A stretch of 64,000 nucleotides of DNA from Mycobacterium adipatum (GCF_001644575.1 NZ_CP015596.1:4960001-5024000); one strand, 5' to 3'; shown: positions 33,942 through 42,948, counted from the first letter of the stretch. Notes: generated by a model not told the origin, from the letters alone. Numbers and translations are program-made.

Positions 33942-34715
33942 TCAGAGCACCTTGGACAGGAATTCCTGCAGCCGAGGGTGTTTGGGATTTCCGAAGACCG
34001 CGTCGGGACTGTCGTCCTCGACGATGTTGCCGTCGGCCATGAAGATCACCCGCGAGGCGACTTCCCGCGCGAAGCCCATCTCGTGAGTGACCACGACCAT
34101 GGTCATACCGCCGGCGGCCAACTGCCGCAGCACCTCCAGGACGTCGCCGACCATCTCCGGATCCAATGCGCTGGTGGCCTCGTCGAACAGCATGATCGAC
34201 GGGTTCATCGCCAGTGCCCGCGCGATCGCGACACGCTGCTTCTGCCCCCCGGACAAGGTGGCGGGCTTCACGTCGGCCTTCTCCGCCAGGCCGACCTGAG
34301 CGAGCAACTCCCGGGCCTTCTTCTCCGCGGCTGCCTTGTCCATCTTCTTGGTCAGCAGCGGTGCCAGCGTGACGTTCTCCAGCACCGTCATGTGTGGGAA
34401 GAGGTTGAAGTGCTGGAACACCATGCCGATGTGCTGACGGACCTTGTCCAGGTCGACCTTCGGGTCGGTCAGGTCATAGTCGTCGACGGTCACCTTGCCG
34501 CCGGTGATGTCCTCCAGCTTGTTGAGGCACCGCAGGAAGGTGGATTTACCCGAGCCGGACGGCCCGATGACACAGACCACCTCGCCCTCGCTGATGGTCG
34601 TGTTGATGCCGTTCAGCACGACGAGGTCACCGAAGGACTTCTTGAGTCCTTCGATGCGGATCTTGACCGTTCCTTCGGGCTGGGCGGACGCCTCTTCGGT
34701 TACCAGCTCACTCAT
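33942..34715 (-). CDS. Polar amino-acid ABC transporter ATPase (GlnQ type)
   Basis: This 257-residue ATPase has Walker [11 protein letters not shown]-loop [10 protein letters not shown], signature [15 protein letters not shown], Walker [15 protein letters not shown], and the switch His in VVTHEMGFA. The ATG at 34715 overlaps the stop of the permease fusion (ATGA). With that protein it forms a complete importer for glutamine, glutamate or a similar amino acid. Confidence 0.92.
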   Translation of the reverse strand: MSELVTEEASAQPEGTVKIRIEGLKKSFGDLVVLNGINTTISEGEVVCVIGPSGSGKSTFLRCLNKLEDITGGKVTVDDYDLTDPKVDLDKVRQHIGMVFQHFNLFPHMTVLENVTLAPLLTKKMDKAAAEKKARELLAQVGLAEKADVKPATLSGGQKQRVAIARALAMNPSIMLFDEATSALDPEMVGDVLEVLRQLAAGGMTMVVVTHEMGFAREVASRVIFMADGNIVEDDSPDAVFGNPKHPRLQEFLSKVL

Positions 34716-36190
34716 TTCACGAGCCGCCTTTCCAGTCGGTCCGAGAGTTTGGTCAGCGCCATGATGACGATGAAGTAGATGATGCCGACGATCAACCACA
34801 TCTCGAAGGCCTTGTAGTTGCCTGCGATGATGATCCGGCCGCTCTGCGTGAGTTCGGCGATGCCGAGCACCGACAGGATCGAGGTGTCTTTCAAGGTGAT
34901 CACGAACTGGTTGATGTAGGACGGGATCATGGTGCGGATCGCCTGCGGGAGGATCACCTTGCGCATCGTCGGCAGGTATCCGATGCCGAGACTGCGCGCG
35001 GCCTCCATCTGACCCTTGTCCACCGACAGGATGCCACCCCGCACGATCTCGGTCATATAGGCGCCGGCATTGAGCGAGAGGGTGATGATGCCGGCGGTGA
35101 CCGCCGACATCTGAAAGCCCAATGCCGTGGGTATACCGAAATAGATGAAGAACGCCTGCACGATCAGCGGTGTGCCGCGGAAGATGTCGACGAACGTGGT
35201 GCCGATGGCGCGCAGCCAAATCGACCGCGACACCCGGGCCAGGCCGAAGATCACGCCGAGGATCAGTGCGAAGAAGATCGACGATACGGTCAGGATGATC
35301 GTCATCTTGAGGCCCGCCAGCAGCATCGGCGCCGTGCTCTTGATCAGCCCGAAGAACGAGCTGTCGCTGGTGGCCGCGCCCTCACCGAGGTAGGTCGCCA
35401 GGATCTCGTCGTAGCGACCCGACGCCTTGAGGTTCTCCAGCCCGGCATTGAACTTCTGCAACAGCTCGGCGTTCTGCCCCTTGTTCACGGCGAAGCCGTA
35501 GCCGGTCGGATCTTCCTTCGGCGTCACGGTTTTGAATCCGTTGCCCTGCGCGATGGCGTAGAGCAGCACGGGGTAGTCCTCGAAGGCCGCCACCGAGTTG
35601 CCGGTTCGCACCTCGTCGAACATCGTCGACGAGTCGGCGAACGAGACCACCTCGAAGCCGTACTGGTCTTTGATCGAATTCGCGAAATCGGCGCCCTGGG
35701 TGCCGTTCTTGACCGAGACCCGCTTGCCGCGCAGGTCCTCGTAGGACTTGATGTCCTCGTTGTCCTCGAGCACCGCCATCTGGATACCGGACTCGAAGTA
35801 GGGTTCGGAGAAGTCGAAGACTTTCCGCCGTTCATCGGTGATGGACATGCCGGCGATGACACCGTCGACCTGGTTGGCCTGAACGGCCTGCAGTGCCGCG
35901 TCGAAGCCGAGCGGCTTGATGTCGACGTTGAAGCCTTGATCCTCGCCGATCGCCCGGATCAGATCCATATCGATGCCCACGAAATTGCCGCTGGCATCCT
36001 GGAATTCGAACGGTGCGAAGGTCGTGTCGGTGGCGATGGTGTAGGTCTCGCCGTCGGCGGAGGCGGTGGCCGGTGCGAGCAAGGCGCTGCCGAACAGCCC
36101 GATCAACAGACCTGTCAGCAACACTGCGAGCCGCCGCCCGGGCCTGGTGGGTGGTTCGGGCCGACAGCCCGACGACGTTTCGGCTCGCAT
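34712..36190 (-). CDS. Fused amino-acid-binding protein and ABC permease
   Basis: The 492-residue protein has a signal/anchor segment ([20 protein letters not shown]) and a solute-binding domain of the polar-amino-acid type (about residues 45-265: [33 protein letters not shown]). A permease domain follows with an EAA-type loop ([20 protein letters not shown] and [10 protein letters not shown]). Fusion of receptor and channel resembles GlnP of lactic acid bacteria; the family usually has separate polypeptides. The ATG at 36190 follows GGGAGAT. Only the ATPase accompanies it, so the two genes suffice for an importer. Confidence 0.88.
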   Translation of the reverse strand: MRAETSSGCRPEPPTRPGRRLAVLLTGLLIGLFGSALLAPATASADGETYTIATDTTFAPFEFQDASGNFVGIDMDLIRAIGEDQGFNVDIKPLGFDAALQAVQANQVDGVIAGMSITDERRKVFDFSEPYFESGIQMAVLEDNEDIKSYEDLRGKRVSVKNGTQGADFANSIKDQYGFEVVSFADSSTMFDEVRTGNSVAAFEDYPVLLYAIAQGNGFKTVTPKEDPTGYGFAVNKGQNAELLQKFNAGLENLKASGRYDEILATYLGEGAATSDSSFFGLIKSTAPMLLAGLKMTIILTVSSIFFALILGVIFGLARVSRSIWLRAIGTTFVDIFRGTPLIVQAFFIYFGIPTALGFQMSAVTAGIITLSLNAGAYMTEIVRGGILSVDKGQMEAARSLGIGYLPTMRKVILPQAIRTMIPSYINQFVITLKDTSILSVLGIAELTQSGRIIIAGNYKAFEMWLIVGIIYFIVIMALTKLSDRLERRLVK

Positions 36191-36351
36191 GTTGATCTCC
36201 CGTCCGCAGTGCCGTGACCGAATCACGCTATCGCTGCGGTGCGTCATGCGGGGGATCTCCAGCCAATCTCCACGTCCGCTCCAAGCGCTGCCACCGCCAC
36301 CCCGAGCAGGATCGACGCATGAAAACCCATCCCCACCAGGAAGGAACGCTC

Positions 36352-36651
36352 ATGCGTACCGCATTGCCCGTCGTCATCGCCACCGCCGCCCTCGGCGTGT
36401 TGGCCGCCACCGCGGCCCCGGCACACGCCGAGGGCGCGAACGTCACCATCGATCAACTGCGGGCGCAGGGATTCGATGTCCGCGTCACCCGCGTGGGCAG
36501 TGCCCCCCTCGACGAATGCACGGTCACCGACATCGGCAACGTGCAGGAACGCAAGCGACTGGTCAACGTGGAAGGTTTCGATGACCGCAACGCGATTGTG
36601 CCCGTCGTCGTCGCCCGCACCGTCACGGTGTCCCTGAACTGCGCCCGCTGA
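36352..36651 (+). CDS. Small exported protein, paralogue of 24741-25067
   Basis: This 99-residue protein has a signal peptide (MRTALPVVIATAALGVLAAT, cleavage near AHA). The mature region LRAQGFDVRVTRVGSAPLDE then CTVTDIGNVQ is a close match to the product at 24741 (GYTVNVDRIGSAPLEQC). The second conserved Cys is in SLNCAR at the C-terminus. It lacks the His-rich insert of its paralogue. AAGGA precedes the ATG at 36352. The function is unknown. Confidence 0.82.
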   Translation: MRTALPVVIATAALGVLAATAAPAHAEGANVTIDQLRAQGFDVRVTRVGSAPLDECTVTDIGNVQERKRLVNVEGFDDRNAIVPVVVARTVTVSLNCAR

Positions 36652-36706
36652 CGCTCGTCGGGCCGGGCCACAGCGGCACGCAGGTGACCACACTCGACCT
36701 CTGTGC

Positions 36707-36725
36707 ATAGGTTAGGCTAACCTGC
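36707..36725. promoter_or_regulatory. IdeR-type iron box upstream of the NRPS gene
   Basis: ATAGGTTAGGCTAACCTGC matches TTAGGTTAGGCTAACCTAA at 16 of 19 positions and contains the core AGGTTAGGCTAACCT. It ends 24-51 bp before the candidate starts of the NRPS gene. Strong evidence of iron-dependent repression. Confidence 0.85.
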
Positions 36726-36775
36726 CCAACCATTCACCGCCCGGTCAAGTGCGGGGTCACTCGTCGGAGGTCCAA

Positions 36776-39421
36776 TTGCTCGGCAGCGTTTTCCGGTTCC
36801 GGCGCCATGATATCGGCGAGCACCACGCCGCCAAGCGGCGTGCGCGCAGGCAGGTGGCGATGACCACGACGCTCGCGGCAGTGACCACGATCGCGCTCGC
36901 GCTCATTACCGCCGCGCGGTCCCGCCGTGACCACCCGATGGACCACGCCGACGAGGACGTCGCGAGCGCACCGCTGCAGCCGATCCCACAGCCACCCGCG
37001 CAGGATGACCGACCGCTTGAATATCGCTCGATAGCAGCACATTTCGCGGCAACCGCCCACAGCGTTCCGGACCGGGTTGCCCTGCGCACCGCGACCGACA
37101 CGGTAACCTACCGGGAACTGCTGCACGCAGCGCAGGCGTCGCGACCACGTTCTGGCGACGCTCGCAGGGCAGCGGTATTGCCCGCCCCGCTGACACCCAC
37201 GACCGTCGCGACCGCGCTGGGCCTGTTCGCATCCGGGACACCGGTGGTCGCGCTGGATCCGGCGACACCTCAGAACCGGGCACAGAAGATCACCGCAATC
37301 CTCAACGAGCACGGATACCGCCCCTGGCACGTCGAGGTCCCCGTCGACCTGCCCCGGGAGCCCGATGCCGAGGCACAGTGGGGCGCCGGGCCCGACACCG
37401 ACGATATCGCGACCATCCAGTTCACTTCCGGATCCACCGGCACGCCCAAGGCGGTGCTGCATCCGAATGGGTTGTGGCTCGCGGATGCCCAACTGCTCAA
37501 CGACCGGTTCGGCCTCGGCGACGGTCGACGGGTCGCGCTCTGCCTGCCGATCAGCTTCGCCGCCGGTCTCAATGTGCTGATCGCCGCCCTGCTGGGCGGA
37601 GCCGAGATCGTGACGGTCGATCCGCAGCAGCATTCCGCGCGTGCGGCATTCGACCGAATCGCCGATAACGCCGCGGAGGCGATCACCTGCACACCGGCGT
37701 TCGTCGATGCCCTGCACACCGCCGCGCGTGGAGCCACCCTTCCCGCGGTGCGACGGATCGTATGCACCGGCGAGGCCGCGCATGCGCGCCACGTGCGATT
37801 GGCCCGTGAACTCGCCCCGCACGCGGTGTTCACCAACTGGGCCGGTTCCACCGAGACGCTGGCCATCGCGAGCTATGACATTCCGCCGGGCGCTCTGTTG
37901 CCGCACGGGGTGATACCCGTGGGAGTTCGGGCCCCGCACAAACAGATCGACATCGACGAGCACGGTGCGGTGTCCATCACGTCACGCCATCTCGCATTGG
38001 GCTACCTGGATCCGACGGCTTCGGCTGCCGTGTTCACCTCCCACCGCGACGGTGGCCGAACCTACACCGGCGGTGACACCGGCCGCTGGGACGAGCAGGG
38101 CAATCTGGTGTTGTCCGGCCGGGCCGACGCCACCGTCAAGGTCAGGGGTTACCTCGTGGAACCCGCCGAGATCGAATCCGCGCTGTTGAGTTACGACGAT
38201 ATCCGCGAAGCCGTCGTGGTGGCCGATACCAGCGCCGCCACGTCCCTGGCCGCCTACGTCGCCGCGGATCCCGACGCCCGCACGCCCGCAGTGGCCGAGT
38301 TGCGCACCCGCCTACACCGGGACCTGCCCGCCTATATGGTGCCCAGCCATATCGTGGTGCTCGGTGCCCTGCCGCGCGGCGACCGAGGCAAGATCGACCG
38401 GGCGGCGCTGCCGCCGGTGAGTCGGCCGGAATTCGAACCTCCTCGCGGAGAACAGGAATCGTCCATCGCGCGGCTGTGGTCAGAGGTGCTGCACATCGAG
38501 AAGGTCGGACGCACCGATGGCTTCTATGCGCTGGGCGGGGACTCCCTGAGCGTGACCCAGATGCTGGCCCGGGTCACCGAGGTGCACGGTGTCTCGTTGA
38601 ATCCGTCGGATCTGGCAGGTGCACCGACCGTGGCCGAGTTCGCGCAGAAGCTGACGACCTCCGGTACCGGTGTCCTGCCCGCCACCACGGTCGCCCTTCG
38701 GCCGCGGTCGCCGAATACCGTTGGCGAGCCCATCTTTTGCTTCTCCGGTGCCGGCGCGTCGTCACTGTGTTTCGTACCCTTCACCGAGCGAGTCGGGGCG
38801 AAGACCGCGGTGTACGCCTTGGAGCCCAAGGGCCTGGAAAGGCGGGCGATCCCCGATCTGTCGGTGCAAGCTGCGGCCCGGCGCCACGTCGGGAACCTCC
38901 GACGGATCCAGCCACGCGGCCCCTATATTTTGGTCGGCCATTCACTGGGCTCCCATATCGCGCTGGAAGCCGCTCGTCTGCTGGAGAGCTCCGGCGAGAC
39001 GGTCGAACTGCTCGTGATGCTGGACCCGTGGCTGTCACCGCAGGCGGCCAAGCAGGCGGGCGCCGGCCTGCCCGATGTGCGGGTGACGATCCAGGAGACG
39101 ATGCCAACGGATATCAAATCCTGGTGGGAACACCAGAAAACGGTGCCGTTGGCGGGCTTGATCCTCGGGGACCATCAGCGCAAGACCGCGGCGATCGAAG
39201 AGGTCGGCATCATGACCGGCTTGCGCTACGTCCCGCGCCCGTGGTCCGGACGCGCGCTGGTGGTGTTGAGCCACCTCAACAAGGACGATCCCCGACTGTG
39301 GCCTCGTATCATCACCGGTGACCTGACCATCCGGCATCTGGAATGCACCCACATGTCGATCGTGCGCGAACCGCATATCGGTGCCGTGGTGACCATGATC
39401 GAGGAGTTGCTGAGCACCTGA
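36776..39421 (+). CDS. Single-module NRPS: adenylation, carrier and thioesterase domains
   Basis: Order: a basic N-terminus with one hydrophobic segment (MTTTLAAVTTIALALITAAR), an adenylation domain (core FTSGSTGTPKAVLH, YTGGDTGRW, hinge GRADATVKVRGYLVEPAEIE, catalytic Lys in RGKIDRAAL), a carrier domain with the phosphopantetheine Ser in YALGGDSLS, and an alpha/beta thioesterase (GHSLGSH). It lacks a condensation domain. The TTG at 36776 is preceded by GGAGG (36766-36770); a GTG at 36749 and an ATG at 36860 are alternatives. It probably loads and releases an acyl or aminoacyl unit under iron limitation. The substrate cannot be read. Confidence 0.85.
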   Translation: MLGSVFRFRRHDIGEHHAAKRRARRQVAMTTTLAAVTTIALALITAARSRRDHPMDHADEDVASAPLQPIPQPPAQDDRPLEYRSIAAHFAATAHSVPDRVALRTATDTVTYRELLHAAQASRPRSGDARRAAVLPAPLTPTTVATALGLFASGTPVVALDPATPQNRAQKITAILNEHGYRPWHVEVPVDLPREPDAEAQWGAGPDTDDIATIQFTSGSTGTPKAVLHPNGLWLADAQLLNDRFGLGDGRRVALCLPISFAAGLNVLIAALLGGAEIVTVDPQQHSARAAFDRIADNAAEAITCTPAFVDALHTAARGATLPAVRRIVCTGEAAHARHVRLARELAPHAVFTNWAGSTETLAIASYDIPPGALLPHGVIPVGVRAPHKQIDIDEHGAVSITSRHLALGYLDPTASAAVFTSHRDGGRTYTGGDTGRWDEQGNLVLSGRADATVKVRGYLVEPAEIESALLSYDDIREAVVVADTSAATSLAAYVAADPDARTPAVAELRTRLHRDLPAYMVPSHIVVLGALPRGDRGKIDRAALPPVSRPEFEPPRGEQESSIARLWSEVLHIEKVGRTDGFYALGGDSLSVTQMLARVTEVHGVSLNPSDLAGAPTVAEFAQKLTTSGTGVLPATTVALRPRSPNTVGEPIFCFSGAGASSLCFVPFTERVGAKTAVYALEPKGLERRAIPDLSVQAAARRHVGNLRRIQPRGPYILVGHSLGSHIALEAARLLESSGETVELLVMLDPWLSPQAAKQAGAGLPDVRVTIQETMPTDIKSWWEHQKTVPLAGLILGDHQRKTAAIEEVGIMTGLRYVPRPWSGRALVVLSHLNKDDPRLWPRIITGDLTIRHLECTHMSIVREPHIGAVVTMIEELLST

Positions 39422-39430
39422 CACGCACGC

Positions 39431-39461
39431 ATCGGGAGGGCGGCACCGCCGCCCTCCCGAT
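39431..39461 (+). terminator. Hairpin terminator after the NRPS gene
   Basis: ATCGGGAGGGCGGC and its perfect complement make a 14-bp stem with the 3-base loop ACC, starting 9 bp after the stop codon. The IS110 copy begins 5 bp further on. Confidence 0.88.
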
Positions 39462-39466
39462 GTCCA

Positions 39467-39804
39467 CTAGCTGGCTGTAGGTCGAGTCAAGGGGTGTGGA
39501 GGCCGTAGTGGGCCGACGCCCCGGGGCGGGGCGTGATGTCTGTGGTCGGTGGTGCTGCCGAGTTGAGGGCGGGTGCCTGGCGCCCACGCTGACTTATGCA
39601 ACCTCGGTGTGGGTTATCTGGCGTCGTTCGGGCTGCCGTGGAGGCGAAGGGCCGGGTGCCAAGCTAGCGTCGGCGTGACCGGTGGGGGCCCGCCATAGCG
39701 GATACGGCATCTGATCCGGCCCTTCGTCCCGTCCTTCTAGCGTGGCACTACTGACGGGGTTGTGGAAGGGTCTGGTCGGTCCTTTCGCGTTGAGTGTGCG
39801 GGGT
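39467..39804 (-). ncRNA. Candidate bridge-RNA region of IS110 copy 1
   Basis: This 338-bp non-coding end of the element lies downstream of its transposase and holds strong self-complementary stretches (for example ACGCCCC with GGGGCGT near 39520). IS110/IS1111-family elements encode a structured RNA in a non-coding end that pairs with target and donor DNA. The end is long enough for such an RNA; the 132-bp end upstream of the gene is the alternative. The same sequence recurs at 51213-51550. The boundaries of any RNA are unknown. Confidence 0.35.
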
Positions 39805-41019
39805 CTAGGCCCAGCGGGCTGCCTCGTAGGTGGCGTGGTCGCGGACGAGTGCATGGGCGATGCGGTTGGCGCGATGGGCCAACGCGCAGGCGACGATGCC
39901 GCCGGGCTTGCCGCGATCTTTGAGCCCCTGGGCGTAGTTCTTGGCGGCCGGCTCGTTGAGCCACAGGCCGATGCCTAGGTCGATCAGGGCGCGGCGCAGT
40001 GCGACGCTGCCTTCGCGGCTGATACCGCCGTCGCGGCGCTTGTGGGCGGATTCGTATTGCATGGGGGACAACCCCGACGCACGGTAGATCTGCTGGGGTC
40101 CCGGCCAGCGTTTCGGATCACCCAGAGCGGCAGCGTAATTGGATGCCCGCACCACTGCCCAGCCTGGCACCGAGGTCAACGTTGCATATGGGCTGCGCGG
40201 TAACAGTGATCCCAGCGCGGTCTCCGCGGACTGAATCTGGTCGTCAAGATCGCCCAGCAACACCAGATCGGCGGCCAGTATCCGACGCGCGATCACGGCG
40301 TCGCGGGTCGGCAAGGCGTCATGGGCCGCAGCGACCAAGCGCTCGACGACGGGGCGGCGCAGTTGCAGGTCGCGGGTCGCGGCGAAGCGGATCAACCGGT
40401 TGACCCCGAGCCCGGCCAGGCGTGCCGGGTCGGTGAACTCGGCGGCCACCAGCCGGCCGATCTTGGTGGCCAGCACGTCGGGCAGAGCCAGGGTCAGCCC
40501 GGGAAAGGCCCGGTCGAGCTGGCCGAGCAGCTGATTCTTCGTCGCGGTACGCGTGGCGACCCGCCGGCTCCGATGCACTGCCCAGGCGCTGATCTCACCG
40601 ATCACGACATCGCGATCGGTGACCGGACGCCCGTAGCCGGCCAGCACCAGCTCGGTGATCGCTTCCAGGTCGATGACATCGGTCTTGATCCGGCGCCGTC
40701 CCTGCACGCGGCGCTGCTCAGCGACCTGAGCGGGGTTGAGTTCCAACACTTCCCACCCATCGGGCCATTGATGGTCGAGCACCGGTCGGTGATAGTGGCC
40801 GGCCGCCTCCACGCCCACCTTGACCTGCACCGCGGCAGGTGCGACAGCCATCGCGCGAGCCGCCGCGGCGGTCAGGCCCGATCCGGTCATCGCGAATTCC
40901 GACGGCGCGAGCAGCCGATGGCGAGCCGCGTCGGTCACCGAAAGCACAGCTGAGGTCTTGCCGACATCGACGGCAACGACGATCGTGGACGACGTGACTG
41001 GCGCTACATGCACAGACAC
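39805..41019 (-). CDS. IS110-family DEDD transposase, copy 1
   Basis: This 404-residue recombinase has an N-terminal RuvC-like DEDD domain (AVDVGKT, VGVEAAGHYH, KTDVIDLEA), a helical linker, and a C-terminal IS116/IS110/IS902 domain with TLTSVPGWAV and the Ser-containing YRASGLSP. The GTG at 41019 was chosen because GGAGG lies 7 bases upstream on the minus strand; in-frame codons extend to 41064. All catalytic features are present and the protein matches the second copy, so the element is probably active. Confidence 0.93.
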   Translation of the reverse strand: MSVHVAPVTSSTIVVAVDVGKTSAVLSVTDAARHRLLAPSEFAMTGSGLTAAAARAMAVAPAAVQVKVGVEAAGHYHRPVLDHQWPDGWEVLELNPAQVAEQRRVQGRRRIKTDVIDLEAITELVLAGYGRPVTDRDVVIGEISAWAVHRSRRVATRTATKNQLLGQLDRAFPGLTLALPDVLATKIGRLVAAEFTDPARLAGLGVNRLIRFAATRDLQLRRPVVERLVAAAHDALPTRDAVIARRILAADLVLLGDLDDQIQSAETALGSLLPRSPYATLTSVPGWAVVRASNYAAALGDPKRWPGPQQIYRASGLSPMQYESAHKRRDGGISREGSVALRRALIDLGIGLWLNEPAAKNYAQGLKDRGKPGGIVACALAHRANRIAHALVRDHATYEAARWA

Positions 41020-41144
41020 AACAACACCTCCGGGGTGTGTCAGGAGGTCCGCGTGCGTCAACACACGGACCCCGAAAAGGAATCAGTTACAGATCCCTTC
41101 CTGACACCTCCGGAGGCATTTGAGAAGGACTAACTCGATCTATA

Positions 41145-41591
41145 TCAGCGGAACAGGTTGCCGATATTGCGTGCGAGATTGCGGCCCGCGGTTCCGGCGT
41201 TGCGCGCCAGGTTGTTACCCGTCCGGTTGGCGTTCTGCACGACGTTGTCGGTGAAGGTGCCGCCGTTGATCAACAGGTTCGTCCCGACACGGCCGAGATT
41301 CTGCTGCACATCGCTGCCCACCTGTCCGGCGTTGCGCTGCAGATTGCTGCCGAAGCGGCCGATGTTGCGCACCAGGTTGTCGCCGAACTCCCCGATGTCC
41401 TCGGGGGTGACGGCGGTGGCGCTCACCCCGGCGCTGCGCTGCTGTGCGGCGACGTGCGCATCGGCGGCACTCGTGTCGGCCGATGCCGTCCCGGCGCCCG
41501 CGAGCGCAACCCCGAGACACATCGTCGCGGTGGCGCCGGCCATCACCATTGACTTGATCATTGCGGGTTTCCCTGACCCTGTGCGATCCAT
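41145..41591 (-). CDS. Exported protein of seven 11-residue repeats (A)
   Basis: The 148-residue protein has a signal peptide (MVMAGATATMCLGVALAGAG, cleavage near ASA), then seven tandem 11-residue units: GDNLVRNIGRF, GSNLQRNAGQV, GSDVQQNLGRV, GTNLLINGGTF, TDNVVQNANRT, GNNLARNAGTA, GRNLARNIGNL, and ends FR. The consensus is G-x-N-L-x-x-N-x-G-x-V. An 11-residue period suggests a regular helix or solenoid surface. It is paralogous to the gene at 42050. GGAGGGGAG precedes the ATG at 41591. The stop codon lies in the IS110 junction, so a few C-terminal residues may have been lost. The function is unknown. Confidence 0.8.
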   Translation of the reverse strand: MDRTGSGKPAMIKSMVMAGATATMCLGVALAGAGTASADTSAADAHVAAQQRSAGVSATAVTPEDIGEFGDNLVRNIGRFGSNLQRNAGQVGSDVQQNLGRVGTNLLINGGTFTDNVVQNANRTGNNLARNAGTAGRNLARNIGNLFR

Positions 41592-42049
41592 GATTCGTCT
41601 CCCCTCCAGCAAATTCGACACGAACAGGCTGAAGTTAACACAAAAAGTATCGCGCGCGTCATATCGCACCGGGACAATCCGCGCACGAAATGTCACGTTT
41701 TCAGCAGCATTCCGCTTTGCTGCCCGCGCCGTCAACGGCTAGCTACCCGCGGCGGCGGGCCGCCGAAACATCGCATCTGAACTGGAACAACAACGATCAT
41801 GAAACACAGCAAGTATTTACCAAAGCGACAATTGAAGCTTCACCAGGAAATAGGGTGGCGGCGGCCACGACTGGCGCTATCGCCACCCCAGTGAAGGCGC
41901 CGGCCGCCCGCGGCGCGCACGACCCGATATCGGCTCGACAGCAAACCAATCGAGGGAAAAGGCAAAACGGGCAGCACCCCAAGCCACTGCCCGAACGCCG
42001 ACGACGGGCAGGGGAACGTCACCACTGCCCGTCGTCGACCGAATTCTGG
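41592..42049. other. 458-bp intergenic region with a terminator
   Basis: This AT-richer gap is upstream of repeat protein A and downstream of repeat protein B. It has no convincing coding frame. It contains the promoter region of gene A (about 41600-41720, with a GGAGGGG site near 41600) and the terminator of gene B at 41999-42037. Confidence 0.5.
41999..42037 (-). terminator. Hairpin terminator after repeat-protein gene B
   Basis: CGACGACGGGCAG pairs perfectly with CTGCCCGTCGTCG (42025-42037), a 13-bp stem with a 13-base loop, 12 bp beyond the stop codon of the gene at 42050. Confidence 0.8.
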
Positions 42050-42490
42050 CTAGTCGCCCAGGATGTTGCCGACGAACTCGCCGAGGTTCTGCTGTGCGTT
42101 ACTGGCCGCGGTGCCCCCGTTGACCAGAACGTCCGTACCGACCTGTCCGAGGCCCTGCTGCGCATCACTGCCCACGGTGCCACCGTTGATGAGCAGGTTG
42201 GTGCCGACAGTGCCCAGGCCCTGCTGCGCATCGCTGCCCACCTGCCCGAGGTTGCGCTGCAGATTGCTGCCGACGGTCCCGATATTGCGCTGCAGATTGC
42301 TGCCGAACCTGCCGATCCGCTGCAGCGGCGACTTGCTGGTGCTCGAGCTCGAGCTGGATGCGGTCTGCCCCGTCTCCGCATACGCGGCGCCCGCACCCGC
42401 GGTGGCCACACCCATGGCCAACGCGATTCCGCCCCCGGCCACGGCTGTCGCGGCGATCATCCTGACGGAGGTTCCCTGACGTCCCAACAT
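42050..42490 (-). CDS. Exported protein of seven 11-residue repeats (B)
   Basis: The 146-residue protein has a signal peptide (MIAATAVAGGGIALAMGVAT, cleavage near AYA) and a Ser-rich spacer. Seven 11-residue units follow: GSNLQRNIGTV, GSNLQRNLGQV, GSDAQQGLGTV, GTNLLINGGTV, GSDAQQGLGQV, GTDVLVNGGTA, ASNAQQNLGEF, and then VGNILGD. LQRIGRFGSNLQRN is shared almost exactly with protein A. Mature parts are rich in Asn, Gln and Gly with regularly spaced Leu/Val. A GAAAGGGAG sequence precedes the ATG at 42490. The fold is unknown; surface or envelope location is inferred. Confidence 0.8.
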   Translation of the reverse strand: MLGRQGTSVRMIAATAVAGGGIALAMGVATAGAGAAYAETGQTASSSSSSTSKSPLQRIGRFGSNLQRNIGTVGSNLQRNLGQVGSDAQQGLGTVGTNLLINGGTVGSDAQQGLGQVGTDVLVNGGTAASNAQQNLGEFVGNILGD

Positions 42491-42948
42491 GTTGATCTCC
42501 CTTTCAGCAAATTCCCCAACCAACATCGAGAAGCTACCACGGCAGTTGCTTAGCAAACTAGTACCCTCGGCAAATTTTCTGAAATTCCGATTGACGTTGG
42601 CGAAAATTTGTTTGCCCCGTCATTACCCGTAGCGCGGCGGCGAAACCTCGGCGGCGATGCGGCAGCGGTCCGCACGGTCGCCTAAAATAGGCACGTCAAC
42701 GGTATTTTTGGGGCTGTACAGCTGGCGCGCGGACGGCGCTGGGCACGCGCATCGGACCCGAGCGTGGCATTAGCCTCCGCCAAGGCCAGGCAGAATCCGC
42801 CAGCATCTATCCAGCATTTGCCCACTGACCGTCAAGATCAGTGATTCTCGGCGTGCAGCAAACTAAACATCACATTCGCGCATCTTTTGTCCCAATGCCG
42901 AAGTACGTGCCGCAGGTCCGGGTGCGAGCGGGCATCGGACGCGAAGAA
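42491..42948. other. 458-bp gene-free region upstream of repeat protein B
   Basis: No supported coding frame. The stretch 42545-42620 is distinctly AT-rich (CAAATTTTCTGAAATTCC and GAAAATTTGTTTGCC) and is the likely promoter of gene B. The rest is mixed sequence without clear repeats or RNA structure. Confidence 0.5.

Larger units (their letters stand above)
39467..41151 (-). mobile_element. IS110-family insertion sequence, copy 1
   Basis: A 1,685-bp segment recurs at 51213-52897, apparently without a base change and in the same orientation. Sequence identity between the copies starts at CTAGCTGG and ends at ATATCAGCGG. There are no terminal inverted repeats or obvious duplication, as expected for IS110. 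The true ends may lie a few bases inside the shared segment, because target bases can be common to both sites. It sits just after the NRPS terminator and against the stop codon of the repeat protein at 41145. Confidence 0.92.

Noticed and set aside
39496..39678. Short plus-strand frame in the IS110 non-coding end (60 codons, repeated at 51242-51424)
   Set aside because: No ribosome-binding site or family; more consistent with a structured RNA region.
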